Below, in pieces: positions 14,501 through 25,951 of a DNA stretch of 64,000 bases. This DNA is from Tetrahymena elliotti 4EA. Lineage: Eukaryota > Ciliophora > Oligohymenophorea > Hymenostomatida > Tetrahymenidae. The stretch is from the NCBI GenBank assembly GCA_000231825.2, contig JH720384.1:1-64000 (forward strand), given 5' to 3'. The notes under the pieces are model-generated. The model had not been told where the DNA came from and did not search any database. It saw nothing but the letters and a program-made list of their open reading frames with translations. Made by a program: the position numbers and the translations under genes. Positions within the stretch are counted from its first letter, which is position 1, and the number at the start of each line of letters is the position of its first letter.

Positions 14501-15847
14501 TTTTTAAAACAGTATTTATTAATAACAAAATGATAATCTTTTCAAATTTTATTTGATATATCTTCAGAAACTACTCTAAAAACAAACTTATTTTATTAAT
14601 ATTTTAATGATTTGCTATTCTTCAGATATTTTCATTTAAATTCCATGCATGAAATATTATAATATTAGTTTTAAATTATTATTGGTTTTATATTGAATTT
14701 CAAGCTTAAAATTCTAGTGTTTCATAAGTTACTGTTTAATAAAATTATGGAGTAAAATACTTTAATAATTATTTACCTGTTAGCCACTCCACATAAAATC
14801 CTAAACTGTGACAAGTTATTATAGCCTTAAAGTTAAACCCTTATCAGATGAAAGTGGAAAGCCTAATGGATCAGAAGATTCTGATTATGAAGTAAACCCA
14901 AGTACTGCATCATTTCTAACAGTTTAGCCACTAAAATCAATGATTTATTAATTTGCATTTGAATATTCCAAACGTAAATATAAGAGTGTTTGCTAAGATA
15001 AAGAGCCATCTGTAAGAGCTTAAATCATCCATTAGTTAGATGTAGAAGGTAAAACATAATTAGAATAATAAATAAATTTATTTATTTATCCACAAAACTT
15101 TACATTTGTTCCCCAATATAGCAAATTTAGCACTGCATTTCCATCAAAAACAGAATGAAAATTGGCACCAGGACTAATATTTTTTGAAAAAGAGATATCC
15201 GAAGCTGGAACAATATTAGGCTACCAACCAAAATAAGAAATATAACCTGAAGTAATGCTATAGGAGACAAAAATAAACATCCACATATCATCTAAAAAAG
15301 CAAATGAATTGGTGTCACTCTATGAAACTGAAGCTAATTATTAAAAATAAGAAATGCAGTTAGTTAGTTATATAAATTAACTCTTATAATTTTATCATGT
15401 CTTTTTGCTTCAGTCTGTCATATTAAAGCTAATATCATTATTATTGAAAAGAGATTAATCTTAATATTTACCTGTTGTTGAGTATTTGATTTAAATCTTT
15501 CTACTACCAGCAGTCCTATCTATAAAAACTGATAATCTAACTCCCTAATTTGTTATTGGAGTAGTATCACTAATACTTTCAGTCATACGAAATAATGAAT
15601 AAAGGTTTCCTGATGCTAGTGAAGAAATTTTAACCCAAGAGGATGCAGAGAATTACGAAGCTGCAAATTAAATTTAAGTAGCATCTCTATTGATCTAATC
15701 AGATGGCTAAGAAGGATTAGAGCAAGCACCTGAAACTATGGAATTCTAAATTACATAAACCTTACTCGGAGAGCATATTTATGCATTTGTTTTGATAATA
15801 AATATCAAAGCTATGAAAGAAAAGTAGAATATTGAAAATATTCCCAT
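8552..15847 (-). CDS. Giant cysteine-rich multipass membrane protein, 1801 aa, 12 exons
   Basis: Exons, 5' to 3': 15847-15472, 15333-14777, 14038-13477, 13424-13041, 12982-12843, 12783-12717, 12623-12451, 12395-12086, 12020-11812, 11754-11190, 10804-10117, 9926-8552. They sum to 1802 codons with every junction in phase. Residues 1-22 form a signal peptide (MGIFSIFYFSFIALIFII). Residues ~25-450 contain two segments that look like concanavalin/LamG-type beta folds (e.g. GVTISFWIKYPAG). Residues ~480-1180 are a chain of disulfide repeats of the DUF4215/myxo type, CGDG..N.ECDDGN...GDGC..C, mixed with furin-like CxxC repeats. Near residue 1315 there is a membrane helix, and the last exon carries about six more, followed by a Gln/Asp/Glu-rich cytosolic tail. 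The plan suggests a surface receptor or adhesion protein; the ligand is unknown. A similar protein lies at 51752-58132. Splice boundaries were chosen by frame and by continuity of the Cys repeats. Confidence 0.92.
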
Positions 15848-16956
15848 ATTGTTAATATTGTTAATTATTTGCTAATTAATATAATCGTTTTAGTTTAACT
15901 ATTAGTTAGATTATTGATTTCAAGTATATTAGAAATAAAAACAAATCATAGACTATCTATCTATCTTGAATCTTAAACCTCCAAATTAAAATCTTCTACA
16001 ATTCACCTGATTTTTTTATATGTATTTCACTAAACAATACAGTAAGGAACATTGTATGTACATATTTTTAATATTATAAAATCTATCATTTTGTAATGGA
16101 TTTTTTTTTCATCCATTATAAAATAGAATTTATTCAAACAGTAATAAACAACTTGTTTTATCTTTTAATTCTTTAAAATTATTTAAACATTAGACATAAA
16201 TTTTGTTTAGATTACTTACTATCTTGATAGTTTTTATTTTAGAATTGCTATTTATTTCCAAGTATTTTAGTTTTTAATCAATTTATATTAGTTTTAAATT
16301 GTTAAATAAATCTCAGATCTTTCTATTATTATATTAATCAAGTTGATAGATTTTTTGTATTGAATTTTCTTACATATGTATGCAGTAATACCCTTATACA
16401 CTATAATCTCTACTAGTAATTAATTCTTTGCTGCTTTTAATTCTTAGTATCTTATTGGTTAATTTTCTTATATGATTAAATTATTTGTAAAATAAAATTT
16501 CTAGTATTATAAATACATATTCAATATTTTTATGTTCTTTAAAATTTATTGAATAATTGTAACAAACTATATCTTTAGTTAAATTTTAATTAAATAAAAA
16601 CTTCAAATTGTATTTTTAGATTAAATCTACTTTTAAATCTTAAAATATTTTATTTTATTATTAAATAGTTTCTTCATCATTTAAATGAAATATTTCTAGA
16701 CTCTTTATCAATTGAAAATTTTTATGTTTATCAGTAATAGATTTAATATTTTTAAAATTTTGGCCATAATTTAAAATTTCAACTCCATTTAATAGGAATA
16801 TCAAGTGATTAAAAATACTTGACTTAATATCTCATAATTTATTAATACATTATTTACTTAAAAAATTAATTTTGAAAAATATTGAGTAATTACTAACACG
16901 AAAAATAAAGTTTGATTTTTGCTTTTTTAACCAAGATAAAGAAAGAAATTAAAAGA
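15848..16956. other. Head-to-head intergenic region
   Basis: This 1.1 kb lies between the start codons of the divergent cysteine-rich gene (minus) and the coiled-coil gene (plus), so it should hold both promoters. It is almost pure AT sequence, and no specific motif can be supported. Confidence 0.5.
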
Positions 16957-18645
16957 ATGAAAAAAGTTCTACAGATAGATAAGTTAAGGTTAGCTATCGG
17001 GTTTGAATGCAAAATTAAAATAGTAGTAGAAATAGGTATTTTGGATTGCTAGAAAGTGCACCATTAAAAAATTACAGATTTATTTTATCAATTAAATAGA
17101 TGAAAATAGATTTAGTTTTTTAGTAGATTCATAAAAAGATAATCAGACAAATACTTTCAAAGTAGATTAAGAGATTCCACTCTTCAATTTATCAGCTAAA
17201 GTATATACATCTATGAATTATCTTGTTTATCAAATATTTATATTTTATTCTAAAAATAGTTGAGTATTAAGGTTTTTATCATTGTAAATAATGTAAGCAA
17301 AAATGCTGGAAATGTAGAAATATTAGATATCACTTAGATTCCTTAGAATGGTAACTCTTTAAACAGATTTATAGCAGATAGTTTATATATATTTAATATA
17401 AAAGATGTTTATATTTTGGAAAAATGCCCTGACAAAAATGCAGCTTTAATTTTGTATCTCTAAGATTAGCCAAAAATAATGTAGAATTTTTATATTCTAA
17501 GAATTATGTTTTCAACATTTGCAATTAAAAAAGAGGGATGATGAAATCAGAGGCAGATAAGCAATAAAAGTAGCTTGCTTAGGCTATTGAAAATTAAAAG
17601 TAGAGCTTAATTTAGATAGAATTATATAAAAAATAACTTGAATAAGCAACAAAATCTTATTCTTAGCAATAGCTTCTTTAGTAGCTTTAAGAAAGTCAAT
17701 AGGAAGTGATAGAAATTAAAAAAAATTATGACTAGAAAATTAAAATTATTGAGATTTAATATGATGAAATGGTTGCAGAATTCGAAGATCTCAAGAAATA
17801 GCTTTAACAAAAGTAGCAATCAAATTAAATCTTGTAAGAAGATCTCAAAAAATAGAAAGATGAAATTGTAAGCTACAAATAAAAATTGCAAGCAATCAAT
17901 GAACAAATAAAGAAGCAAGAATAAAATAATTCTTCTTCTTTGCAATAAAATAAATAGCTTTAAAATGAAAATCAATAGCTGAAATTAAAATTAAAATAAG
18001 AAGAAACAAATATTTAAGGATTTTAGAAAAAAATAAAAGAACTAACAATATTAAAATAGACTTTAGAGAATGAAAAACAATAAATCTTGGATCAAGCAAA
18101 GCAAGAAATAGTTAAAAGAAATGAAGCAGCTGACCAAATCAAAGAAAAATTTAAAGCAGTCTTGGAAGAAAAGCAGCAAGAAAATAACAAATTAATGCAA
18201 TAAATTTAAAACAAGTAATAAGAAGACCAAAAGACAGGTACAGAATTAGAAAAAGCATATAAAAACTTGTAAGCTAAGTATTCTCAACTTGAACAAACAT
18301 ATTCTATAAATAAGGTAAAACTTTCATCAAAACAAATTTAAAAAATAGTTTGATTTAGACTAATACAGATATGAATCAATCCTTTATTTTCAGATAATTT
18401 TCCTAATTTTTATTCTTTTTTGAGATAAATTTTTAAAAAGATTACTAATAAAATAATAGGCGAAATGGGCTAAGATTGATTTGGATTTAGAAAATAAATC
18501 TATGTAACTTTAGACTATTAAAAATTAACATCAGCAATATGAATAAGAAATTGTTAAATAAAAGCAAAGAGTTGGTGATATCATCAACAAAGCAATGGAA
18601 ATTGGAGGATCTGATTTAGTAGAATAATTAACTTGTGTTTTGTGA
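16957..18645 (+). CDS. C2-like N-terminus plus long coiled coil, 455 aa
   Basis: Exons 16957-17035, 17100-17200, 17260-17480, 17534-18314, 18460-18645, giving 456 codons in phase with TGA at the end. Three short introns (53-64 nt) break the first third. Without them the frame meets TGA codons, and with them the residues read smoothly, which supports the joins. Residues 1-134 have the alternating beta pattern and NTFKVDQEIPLFNLS-type core of NT-C2-like domains. No clear calcium-binding aspartate set is visible, so it may be a scaffolding C2. Residues ~135-440 are a classic heptad coiled coil, extremely rich in Gln, Glu and Lys, many of the Gln encoded by TAA or TAG. The C-terminus (INKAMEIGGSDLVEQLTCVL) is not coiled. 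The likely role is a structural or cytoskeletal/ciliary protein; this is inference. It converges on the microexon gene. Confidence 0.85.
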
Positions 18646-20066
18646 TTCATCATTTCATTTTTATTTTTGTTCTAAAAATAGTAAAACATAATAAAAGCTA
18701 TTTTTTTAATTTTAAGATAATTATTTAAAATTTATAAATACATTATCGTTTTAAGCATAAACAATTAAATGATTAAAGAAATTAAAGCTTTTAAGAGTCA
18801 ATGAAAGTGTTTTATTTTATCTTCATAGTTATAAATTAGATATTAATATTAAAGTTTTTAAAATTTAGTTTTAAAAAATAATAAAATTTGAGGAAATAAA
18901 TATTTCATTTATTTTGTATTTTATTCTCTAATAAATAAGTCATATTTTTTTCTTAAAAATAATATCTCAAATACAAAAAAGTTAAAAAATCTGTTTTGCA
19001 AAGTGCTTTTTTTGACTAACATTAATTCTAAGTACTATTTATTATCAATAAGTTTTGTAAAAACTCATTTATTTTTCTAAAAAATTATTTCATTTTTATA
19101 TTATCATAATTGTACATATAAGTTTATTTTCTTATCAACCAATATAAAAGAACCATAAAATATCTCAATAAAAAAGTAAGTAAAAAAGTAACTGCTTGTT
19201 ACATTTGTCACATTTTGTTCTTTTAATCTTTACCTTATGAACTTTATCAATTATTTCATAAATCATTATTAAAATTTTAATTGAAAGTAACATATAAGAT
19301 ACAAATGAATTATCAAATATTCAAAAAGTTTATTAAGATTCTAAATCTTTAAAAGAGAAAAATACCCAACAAACTTTTTAAAATTTTGTTTAGGGTAAAG
19401 AAAATGAATTTATTCATTTTTTATTTTTTTATTTATTTTCTGTAAATTATACTCACTTCTGATTGAAATAAAGAAAATATTATATTTTTTTTAAAATAAG
19501 TATTTTTATAAGATTGACTATATCAGTATTTATCTAAGGATTATGATATGATGATTAATTTATTTATCTGATAATTTAACAAAATTTATCTTTATTATAA
19601 AATTCAAATTTTTTAATTTATTTTGTCTTATTTTTATATTCAATTATGTAAAAAAATAAATAGGAAAGTTATAAAAATAGTAATGGTAAAACTTTAAAAT
19701 AAAAGTAACTCAAATATCGATTAATTTAATAAATAAAATTAACAAGATAAACTAACTTGCGATATATCCAGATTTTTCAAATGAAAAAATAATCAATTTT
19801 AATTTTATTAAAATAATTAAATTTAATAAATCACTTTCTCTGTTTTTATTTAAAAATTTGGAAATGTTTTACTCCTCTAGGTTTCATATTTTTAATTACC
19901 CTAATTTAATAATGAAAATATTTCCTAACTTATTTAAATAATTTTAAATTTTACTCTCTATGTTTAGATTATTAGTGAATATTTTGTTATTCCTTAAAAA
20001 CTTACCAACTATTTTAAATGTAAAATAATTATTTCTAAATAACAAAAAGCTTTTTTATAATTTTAC
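18646..20066. other. Spacer between convergent genes, with box continuation
   Basis: The first kilobase (18646-19800) holds only AT-rich sequence. From about 19830 onward the AG-NNN-GTAA boxes (minus strand) of the microexon array continue past the predicted stop triplet; see the separate entry at 19835-20008. Confidence 0.5.
19835..20008 (-). other. Splice-like boxes downstream of the predicted stop
   Basis: On the minus strand the pattern AG-triplet-GT continues after the TGA triplet at 20067-20069: TTG at 20006-20008 (TAG before, GTAAG after) and AGA at 19955-19957 (TAG before, GTAAAA after). Less regular sites follow at 19900 (one base, G), 19873-19876 and 19835-19837 (AAA, followed by GTGATT). 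They may be 3' UTR microexons, an alternative C-terminus in another phase, or remnants. Spacing (48-60 bases) matches the main array. Confidence 0.45.
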
Positions 20067-23000
20067 TCACTAATTTTTTAAATAATAATTTTCATCAATC
20101 CTTCATCAAATGATATGCAATTTATAAGCTTTACAATCTAATTCAGTGTTATAATGTTTTGATGATTTATATTATCATTCAAATAAAATTTTACTAACTA
20201 TTTTTATTATGGATGTAATTGAATTTATTCTTTTCAAAAATAGAATTTACTATCTATTTTCAAATGATATGAGAATATTTATGTATAAATAATTGTAAAG
20301 AATTAATGAATTTATTACGTGCATGCTATTTTAAATTTTTGAGAGTTGAACTTTATTATTTTTTCAAATTTTTTTAAAATCTTTACCAACTTTTTAAAAA
20401 CATTAGTTTAATATTTTTTTTATAGAAAGAATCATATCTACTTCCTATTTTAAATTAATGTTATGAATAATATATTAATATTCCATTTACCAATCATTAA
20501 AAAATTACGGTTTATATTTATCATTAAAATAAATTTAGTTTTTTTAGATAAACCTAAATTAATATTTTAATTACTCCCTATTTTAAAATTTTATTCAGTT
20601 CATCATCTCCAAAAGTTAAAGAATTTAAAATATAATTCTGACCATTCGCTTCTATGAAATCTAAATAAATCATTAATTATTTTTCAGTTGAAAATTTGAA
20701 ATAATTTTACTCGCTATTTTGATTTAAATAAAATAATTTTTATGTTGAATTTTGAAAGAATATTACCTATTTATATTTTTTTTAAAATTATTATTATTCT
20801 AAATAAATAAAAATATTACTCTTTGCTAATTTTAGTTCGATATTCAATTATTATTATTATTAATTTCCAATTATCTAAAAATATTACTAGTCGCTATTTT
20901 AGTAAATGAATTATTTCTTAATTTTTCTTCTGATAAATGCTTCAAAATAATACATGCTATTTTAATTTCAAAGAAAATAAATAATTTTGAGTTTAAAGAA
21001 TTTAAAATATAAAAATCTTTTTAAAATGTTAGATTTTTTATCTTTTTAATTGAATTATTTATTTACAAGCTGTTTTTATCAGAAAATATATTAGCAATCT
21101 ATATCAGCGTTTATCTTAAAATGATTTAAGAATATAAATTACTTCCTTTTTTATTTTAAAAAGAATTAACAATTAAAGAATATTTTAACTTAAAATAAAT
21201 TTTACTTGCTAATTTAAATTTCAAAATATTTGTAAATTATTTTATTTGCCAAAACTCATTAAAAAAATGAATGAAGAATGTTTAAGTACCCACTATTTAG
21301 ATTAAACAATTTTTAATTATTTTTTTTCAGCAATATTTTTAAAATTACTTTTTTTCAAATAAAAAGAAAAAAAGAGTGAGATTGATTTTTATTATCAAAA
21401 AAATTTTTAATTTACAATCTATTGCAAAATTTATGAAAGATTTAGAATATTGAAATACTCTTCATTAGTAGTTTACAATCTATTTTTGATAATAAATTAA
21501 TCCATTTTCTTATTTCCAAAATTTTACGAGCTTTTTTATTATGTGATTCATTAAGTAATTAACTAAGCAATTTAAATGCTAAGATTTACACTCTAATAAT
21601 AATTTAGAAATATATCTATCATATTCATCAAGTTAAAAAGATAATTTGTTGAAAATTTTACCTTCTGTTTTAAAATTAAATAAGTTAGAAAAATAAATAA
21701 ACATAAAGAACAATTTTACCCACTTTAAAGTCAATTATTTTAATTTAGTTTAACAATTAATTAATGAATATTAGTTTACATTCTAATAAAAAAATAATTT
21801 TTCTTAGACGTATTTTTCATATTTCCAAAAATTACCTATTGCTATGTAAAATTGATTAATATCATTCTAAGCACTCAATTCTTTTTACCTATTTTGAAAT
21901 ATTAAATTTATTTTATTTTTTTATTGAATCTGTATTGATTTTTCAATATTTCAAATTTAAAATCAGATGATCTTAAATATTTAAAGGATTTATACATTTT
22001 ATTATCACTTACTTGTTAAAACTTCTTAGAAAAAGTATAATCTATTTTATTTCTAATATTTAAATTGATTAAAATTTTATTTGGAGACAAACACAATAAA
22101 TAGTAAATCAGTATAAAAAAATTAAATTGTTTATATAATTTACCAGTAATTATAATCATTTTATTGAAATAATCCAAATAAAAAAAAATACTACCTTATT
22201 TTATTCAGAGACATTTAATTTAACAAAAATTATCCCAGCAAGTATGGTAATTTCAAATTATTTCTTCCTTTGAATTAAAATAATATATAAAATAAATAAA
22301 GGATTAATTTTTGATATTTCACCTATTTAAATAGTCTTTATTTTTCTATTTATAAGATATATTTCAAAATTCCCTAATTTTGTAGAAATATTAGCGAAAA
22401 TAAAATTTTTTTCACCAAATTATTTTAAATTAAAATTAAATTAAATTTAAAATAAAAGAAATTTTAAGTATTATGCTAAAAAAAATGATCAATTTCAATT
22501 TAACATCAAAGATTAAGTATTTTTGATATTTAAATAATTTTATGGAATTTTCAAATAATTACCTGATTTTTTAAGTTTACATGCATTTCTCATCATTGAT
22601 AATAATTTATATTTACCAACTTCAAAATTAAAGTAGTTAAAGTAATTTTAAATAAAAAGTTTTTTAGATTTATTAATAATTTTGTCTTTTTTTTAAAAAA
22701 AATATGAATAATATTTTACTTTGTACTGAAAAATTTATTTATTTGAGGTTTGATGATTCTTTGAATAAAATTTACAATCTAATTAATTTAATACAGTAAA
22801 CAATTAATCATAATCTATGAATTAATGAAATGAGTAATAAGATTACTTCCTATAATCAAACTTATCTCTAAAATCTTCTATTATTTTTCTTAAATATTTA
22901 CATGCTTTTTCCATTAAAAAAAATTATTTTAAGCTCTGCTCAACTAAAAAAAAATTAAATTTACTTTCTATTTATTTTGGAAAGATTTTTGAATTTAGAA

Positions 23001-25417
23001 GCAATTTATTTCAGGTATTTAGAATTATTTATTACTTCCTATTTTATTTAATGTTTTTATTTCATAATATTCTATTTATTGGAAATAAATTACTTGCTAT
23101 TAAAAGAATCAAATTAATTCTAAAAATTCAATTAATCTTTCAAAAATGCTACTCTGCTCTTTACAAATTAAATTATTAAAACTATTCATTTAAGATTTAA
23201 AAATATTTACGTTAAATCCCTAAAAATTACAGGATAAATGGGTAAGAAAAAATCTGTTTTTAGTAAAAGCATCAAAAATGTACTTCCTATAATTGTATTT
23301 TTAAATTTATCTATTATTTATTAATTCTTTATTTTTTAAAATATTACTGACTATTTAAATTTATATCATATTTATATCTTTAATTAGAAAATACTAAATG
23401 AGTTACTAACTATTATCAAAATAAAAATATTTTATTTTAAAAAATTAAATGAAATGAAATTTACAAGCTAAATTTGTTTTAAATTTTAATGATTCTGATT
23501 AATTGTATCTAAGTTACTGTCTATTTAATTATTTATTTAAATCAAGAATTTATTTATCAAAATAATATATTAAATAAACTTTTTTAATTATTAAAAACTT
23601 AAAAAATTATTACCCTCTATGAAGAATTATTGTTTTTAAGCGTAAGTTAAGTTAAAATGACTTAAATTATTTACATGCTTTTTAACACATTTTATTCATT
23701 AATTAAAGAAAGAAACAATCTAAAGCTTACTATCTATTTTCCATATTTATCATCAGGAATCTCAACATAATTATTGAAAAAAATACTCCCTAAGCATTAT
23801 TAATAATTAAAAAATTTAATACTCCTAAATATCATTAAAAAATTAAAGATTACTTTCTAGTTATATTTTATTATATATTTGAAGTGTTTGCTCATATTCA
23901 TAAAAAACGGATAAATCAACTACTTTCTATCATTGTTTAATAAATTTTTGAAAATTATTTTCTGAAATCAAATTATAAAAAAAGTTGAAATTTTACTTGC
24001 TTCATTAATTTAAGATTTATTAGTCAAATTAATAATCAAATTTGTTCATATTTATTACTCACTGTTTTATTTAATATATTGAATATGTATTCATCAAGCC
24101 TAAATAATTAATTATTACTAACTATTATGTTAATTAGAAAAAATTACTTAATTAAATAATTTAAAATTTATCTTTTACAGGCTATTTTTATTTTGAAAAT
24201 AAATTCAACATTTATTTTTAAATCCATATTTCTTCAAGAATATTAATTAACTACTAACTTTTTTAATATAAAAATAAATTAATTATTCATCTTAGTTTGT
24301 AAAGGGTGTAGTGTATTTATTGAAATAAAATGAAATAGTTTTGAGTATATTAGAAGAATTATTATAATGTTATTTAGATTTTTATAGCTTATTGATTTAT
24401 AATTTTTAAAATATTACAAATTTTGATATACTTACTGGTCATGACCAAATTTAAAAAATGTAAGTTTGAACTTGAGATTGTTTTATTTAATTCTATTATC
24501 TACTTTTATTGTCTATATTTTTTTTAATTTTTGAATTTTACTTACTTCTACTTAGCTTATCTGAGCTTTTCGTAAATTAAATTTTATGTTTTCTTATTAT
24601 ATTGCAATTAATTATACTTAGTATTTGAAAAAGGAATATTAAATTGAAGAGTAATTAATAATTTTTGCTTATTATATTATTTTTGTTGAAAATAAATAAT
24701 CAAAATATATTTTAATATTTTATAATAATAATTCTCAATATTTTAACTTTGTATTCATAAATACGTTAATCATCTTTCAATCTAACTTTCAAGAATATTA
24801 ATTAATTACTATCTATTTTTAATATGAAAATAAATTTAGTGTGTGCCTTTCTTTCTAAAATCCTTCAAGAATATTAATTAATTACTAGCTATTTTTAATA
24901 TGAAATTAAATTATTTTCTAAAAATTGTATAAAATAAAAAATTACACTCTGCTTGATAATAAAAATTTAATAGAACCAACTGATTAGGTAAATATTATAG
25001 AAATAAAATAAACAGAATTTCTATATTTTACAAACTATTTAGATTTTATTTGTTGATTTAATCTACTTGATTAATAAGAAAAATGGAATTTTTACTATCT
25101 TTAAATAAAATAAATAATTATTTAAAATAATAATTTAAAAAAAATAAATTTACCCTTTGTAGAATATTTCTCTTTTTGGCTCAGTTTTTCATTTCGAGGA
25201 GAAATATGTGGTTTTATTTAGAAGTTGAAAGCAAAGCAAAAGCCAAATATACCTTAAATATGAATAAAAAGATAAATAATATTTTGTATCAAAAGCAATT
25301 ATTTGTCAAATAATAACAATATTTAAATATTATCAATTGTGATTTTAACTTTATTTATTCGATATTCCTAAAAAAACAATAAAACCATATTATATAAATT
25401 ACAGTTTTTTAAAACAT
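20067..25417 (-). CDS. Putative microexon gene: dozens of 3-base exons
   Basis: Minus strand. Exon 1 is 25417-25403 (ATG TTT TAA AAA ACT) and exon 2 is 25367-25154; exon 2 leaves one base over. Then about 60 sites of the form (T/A/C)AG|exon|GTAA follow at about 50-70 base spacing. Most exons are 3 bases, some 6 or 9, and three change phase: GA (23823), AAATGCAT (22581-22588) and CATGCAC (20319-20325). Between the boxes the sequence is unrelated AT-rich filler, while the triplets vary and are about one-third G+C. Joined in this phase, no TGA occurs until the TGA triplet at 20067. The 3' half uses well-behaved codons (reading GRVSLFGKNF, then IDYKDESEWE, then NCMHILI). The two other phases there give rare CGA/CTC codons or an early stop. 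Total about 170 residues, family unknown. Region 22022-22562 and sites near 24540 are not resolved, and the exon 1-2 assignment is tentative. The alternative is a 5 kb intron with recursive splice points. Confidence 0.6.
24234..24912. repeat. Three dispersed copies of one intron-microexon unit
   Basis: A unit of about 48 bases, beginning TCAAGAATATTAATTAA and running through the splice box into TTTTTAATAT, occurs at about 24234, 24789 and 24865. The flanks are nearly identical, yet the triplet inside the box differs: TTA, ATA and CTA on the minus strand. This is the only place in the array where whole units are recognisably homologous, and it suggests that the array can grow by copying an intron-exon-intron unit. 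Confidence 0.8.
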
Positions 25418-25951
25418 GCTTGGATTTTTAATTTAAACAAATATCAAATTCAAAATGAAACAAAACCTTTCTTTTTGATTTCAAAAATGCTTTTTTTTGA
25501 AAAATTTTGATTCATTTTGTAATAGATATTTTTGTCTATTAAAATTATTGAATTAAAATATAATAATTAAATGAGATAGATATGTACCTAAAAAATATTT
25601 GATTAGTTAAAAAAATACAATTTTTGGAATTGAAGAAAATTGCAAATTCAAGTAAGAAGCTAAGTAGAATTTTTATTCAAATTATTATACTTGAAAGGAG
25701 ATACTTTATTCAAAATCTAAGTTTGAATTTTAACATAGGAAACATTAACAAATAAATTTTGATATCTTTGTTTGAATTTATATGATAATTGATAACTTTA
25801 CATTTGATTTGTCGAACATATTTGCTAATTTATCTATTTACTTGCTAATTAGAATGTAAATGAGCAATTTTTAATTAAAATTTTAAATTGATATAATACT
25901 AAGTTACAAACAATAGATAAGATAATAATTAGTCTTTACTTTTGATATATT
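25418..25951. other. Head-to-head promoter region
   Basis: 534 bases between the proposed ATG of the microexon gene (minus) and the ATG of the XK-related/LRR gene (plus). It should contain both promoters. It is AT-rich with T runs, and no specific motif can be supported. Confidence 0.45.

Noticed and set aside
8552..15847. Pseudogene full of stop codons
   Set aside because: All apparent stops are TAA or TAG, which encode Gln in this organism. No TGA interrupts the spliced frame.
23227..23253. Extra 23-base microexon at 23231
   Set aside because: Its AG/GT borders exist, but it would leave an intron of only a few bases next to the 9-base exon at 23211 and would break the frame.
19860..25160. 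CRISPR-like or satellite array
   Set aside because: Spacing is irregular, the conserved part is only the splice-like flanks of a variable triplet, and the filler between boxes shows no repeat homology except three units. Intron-exon structure explains this better.
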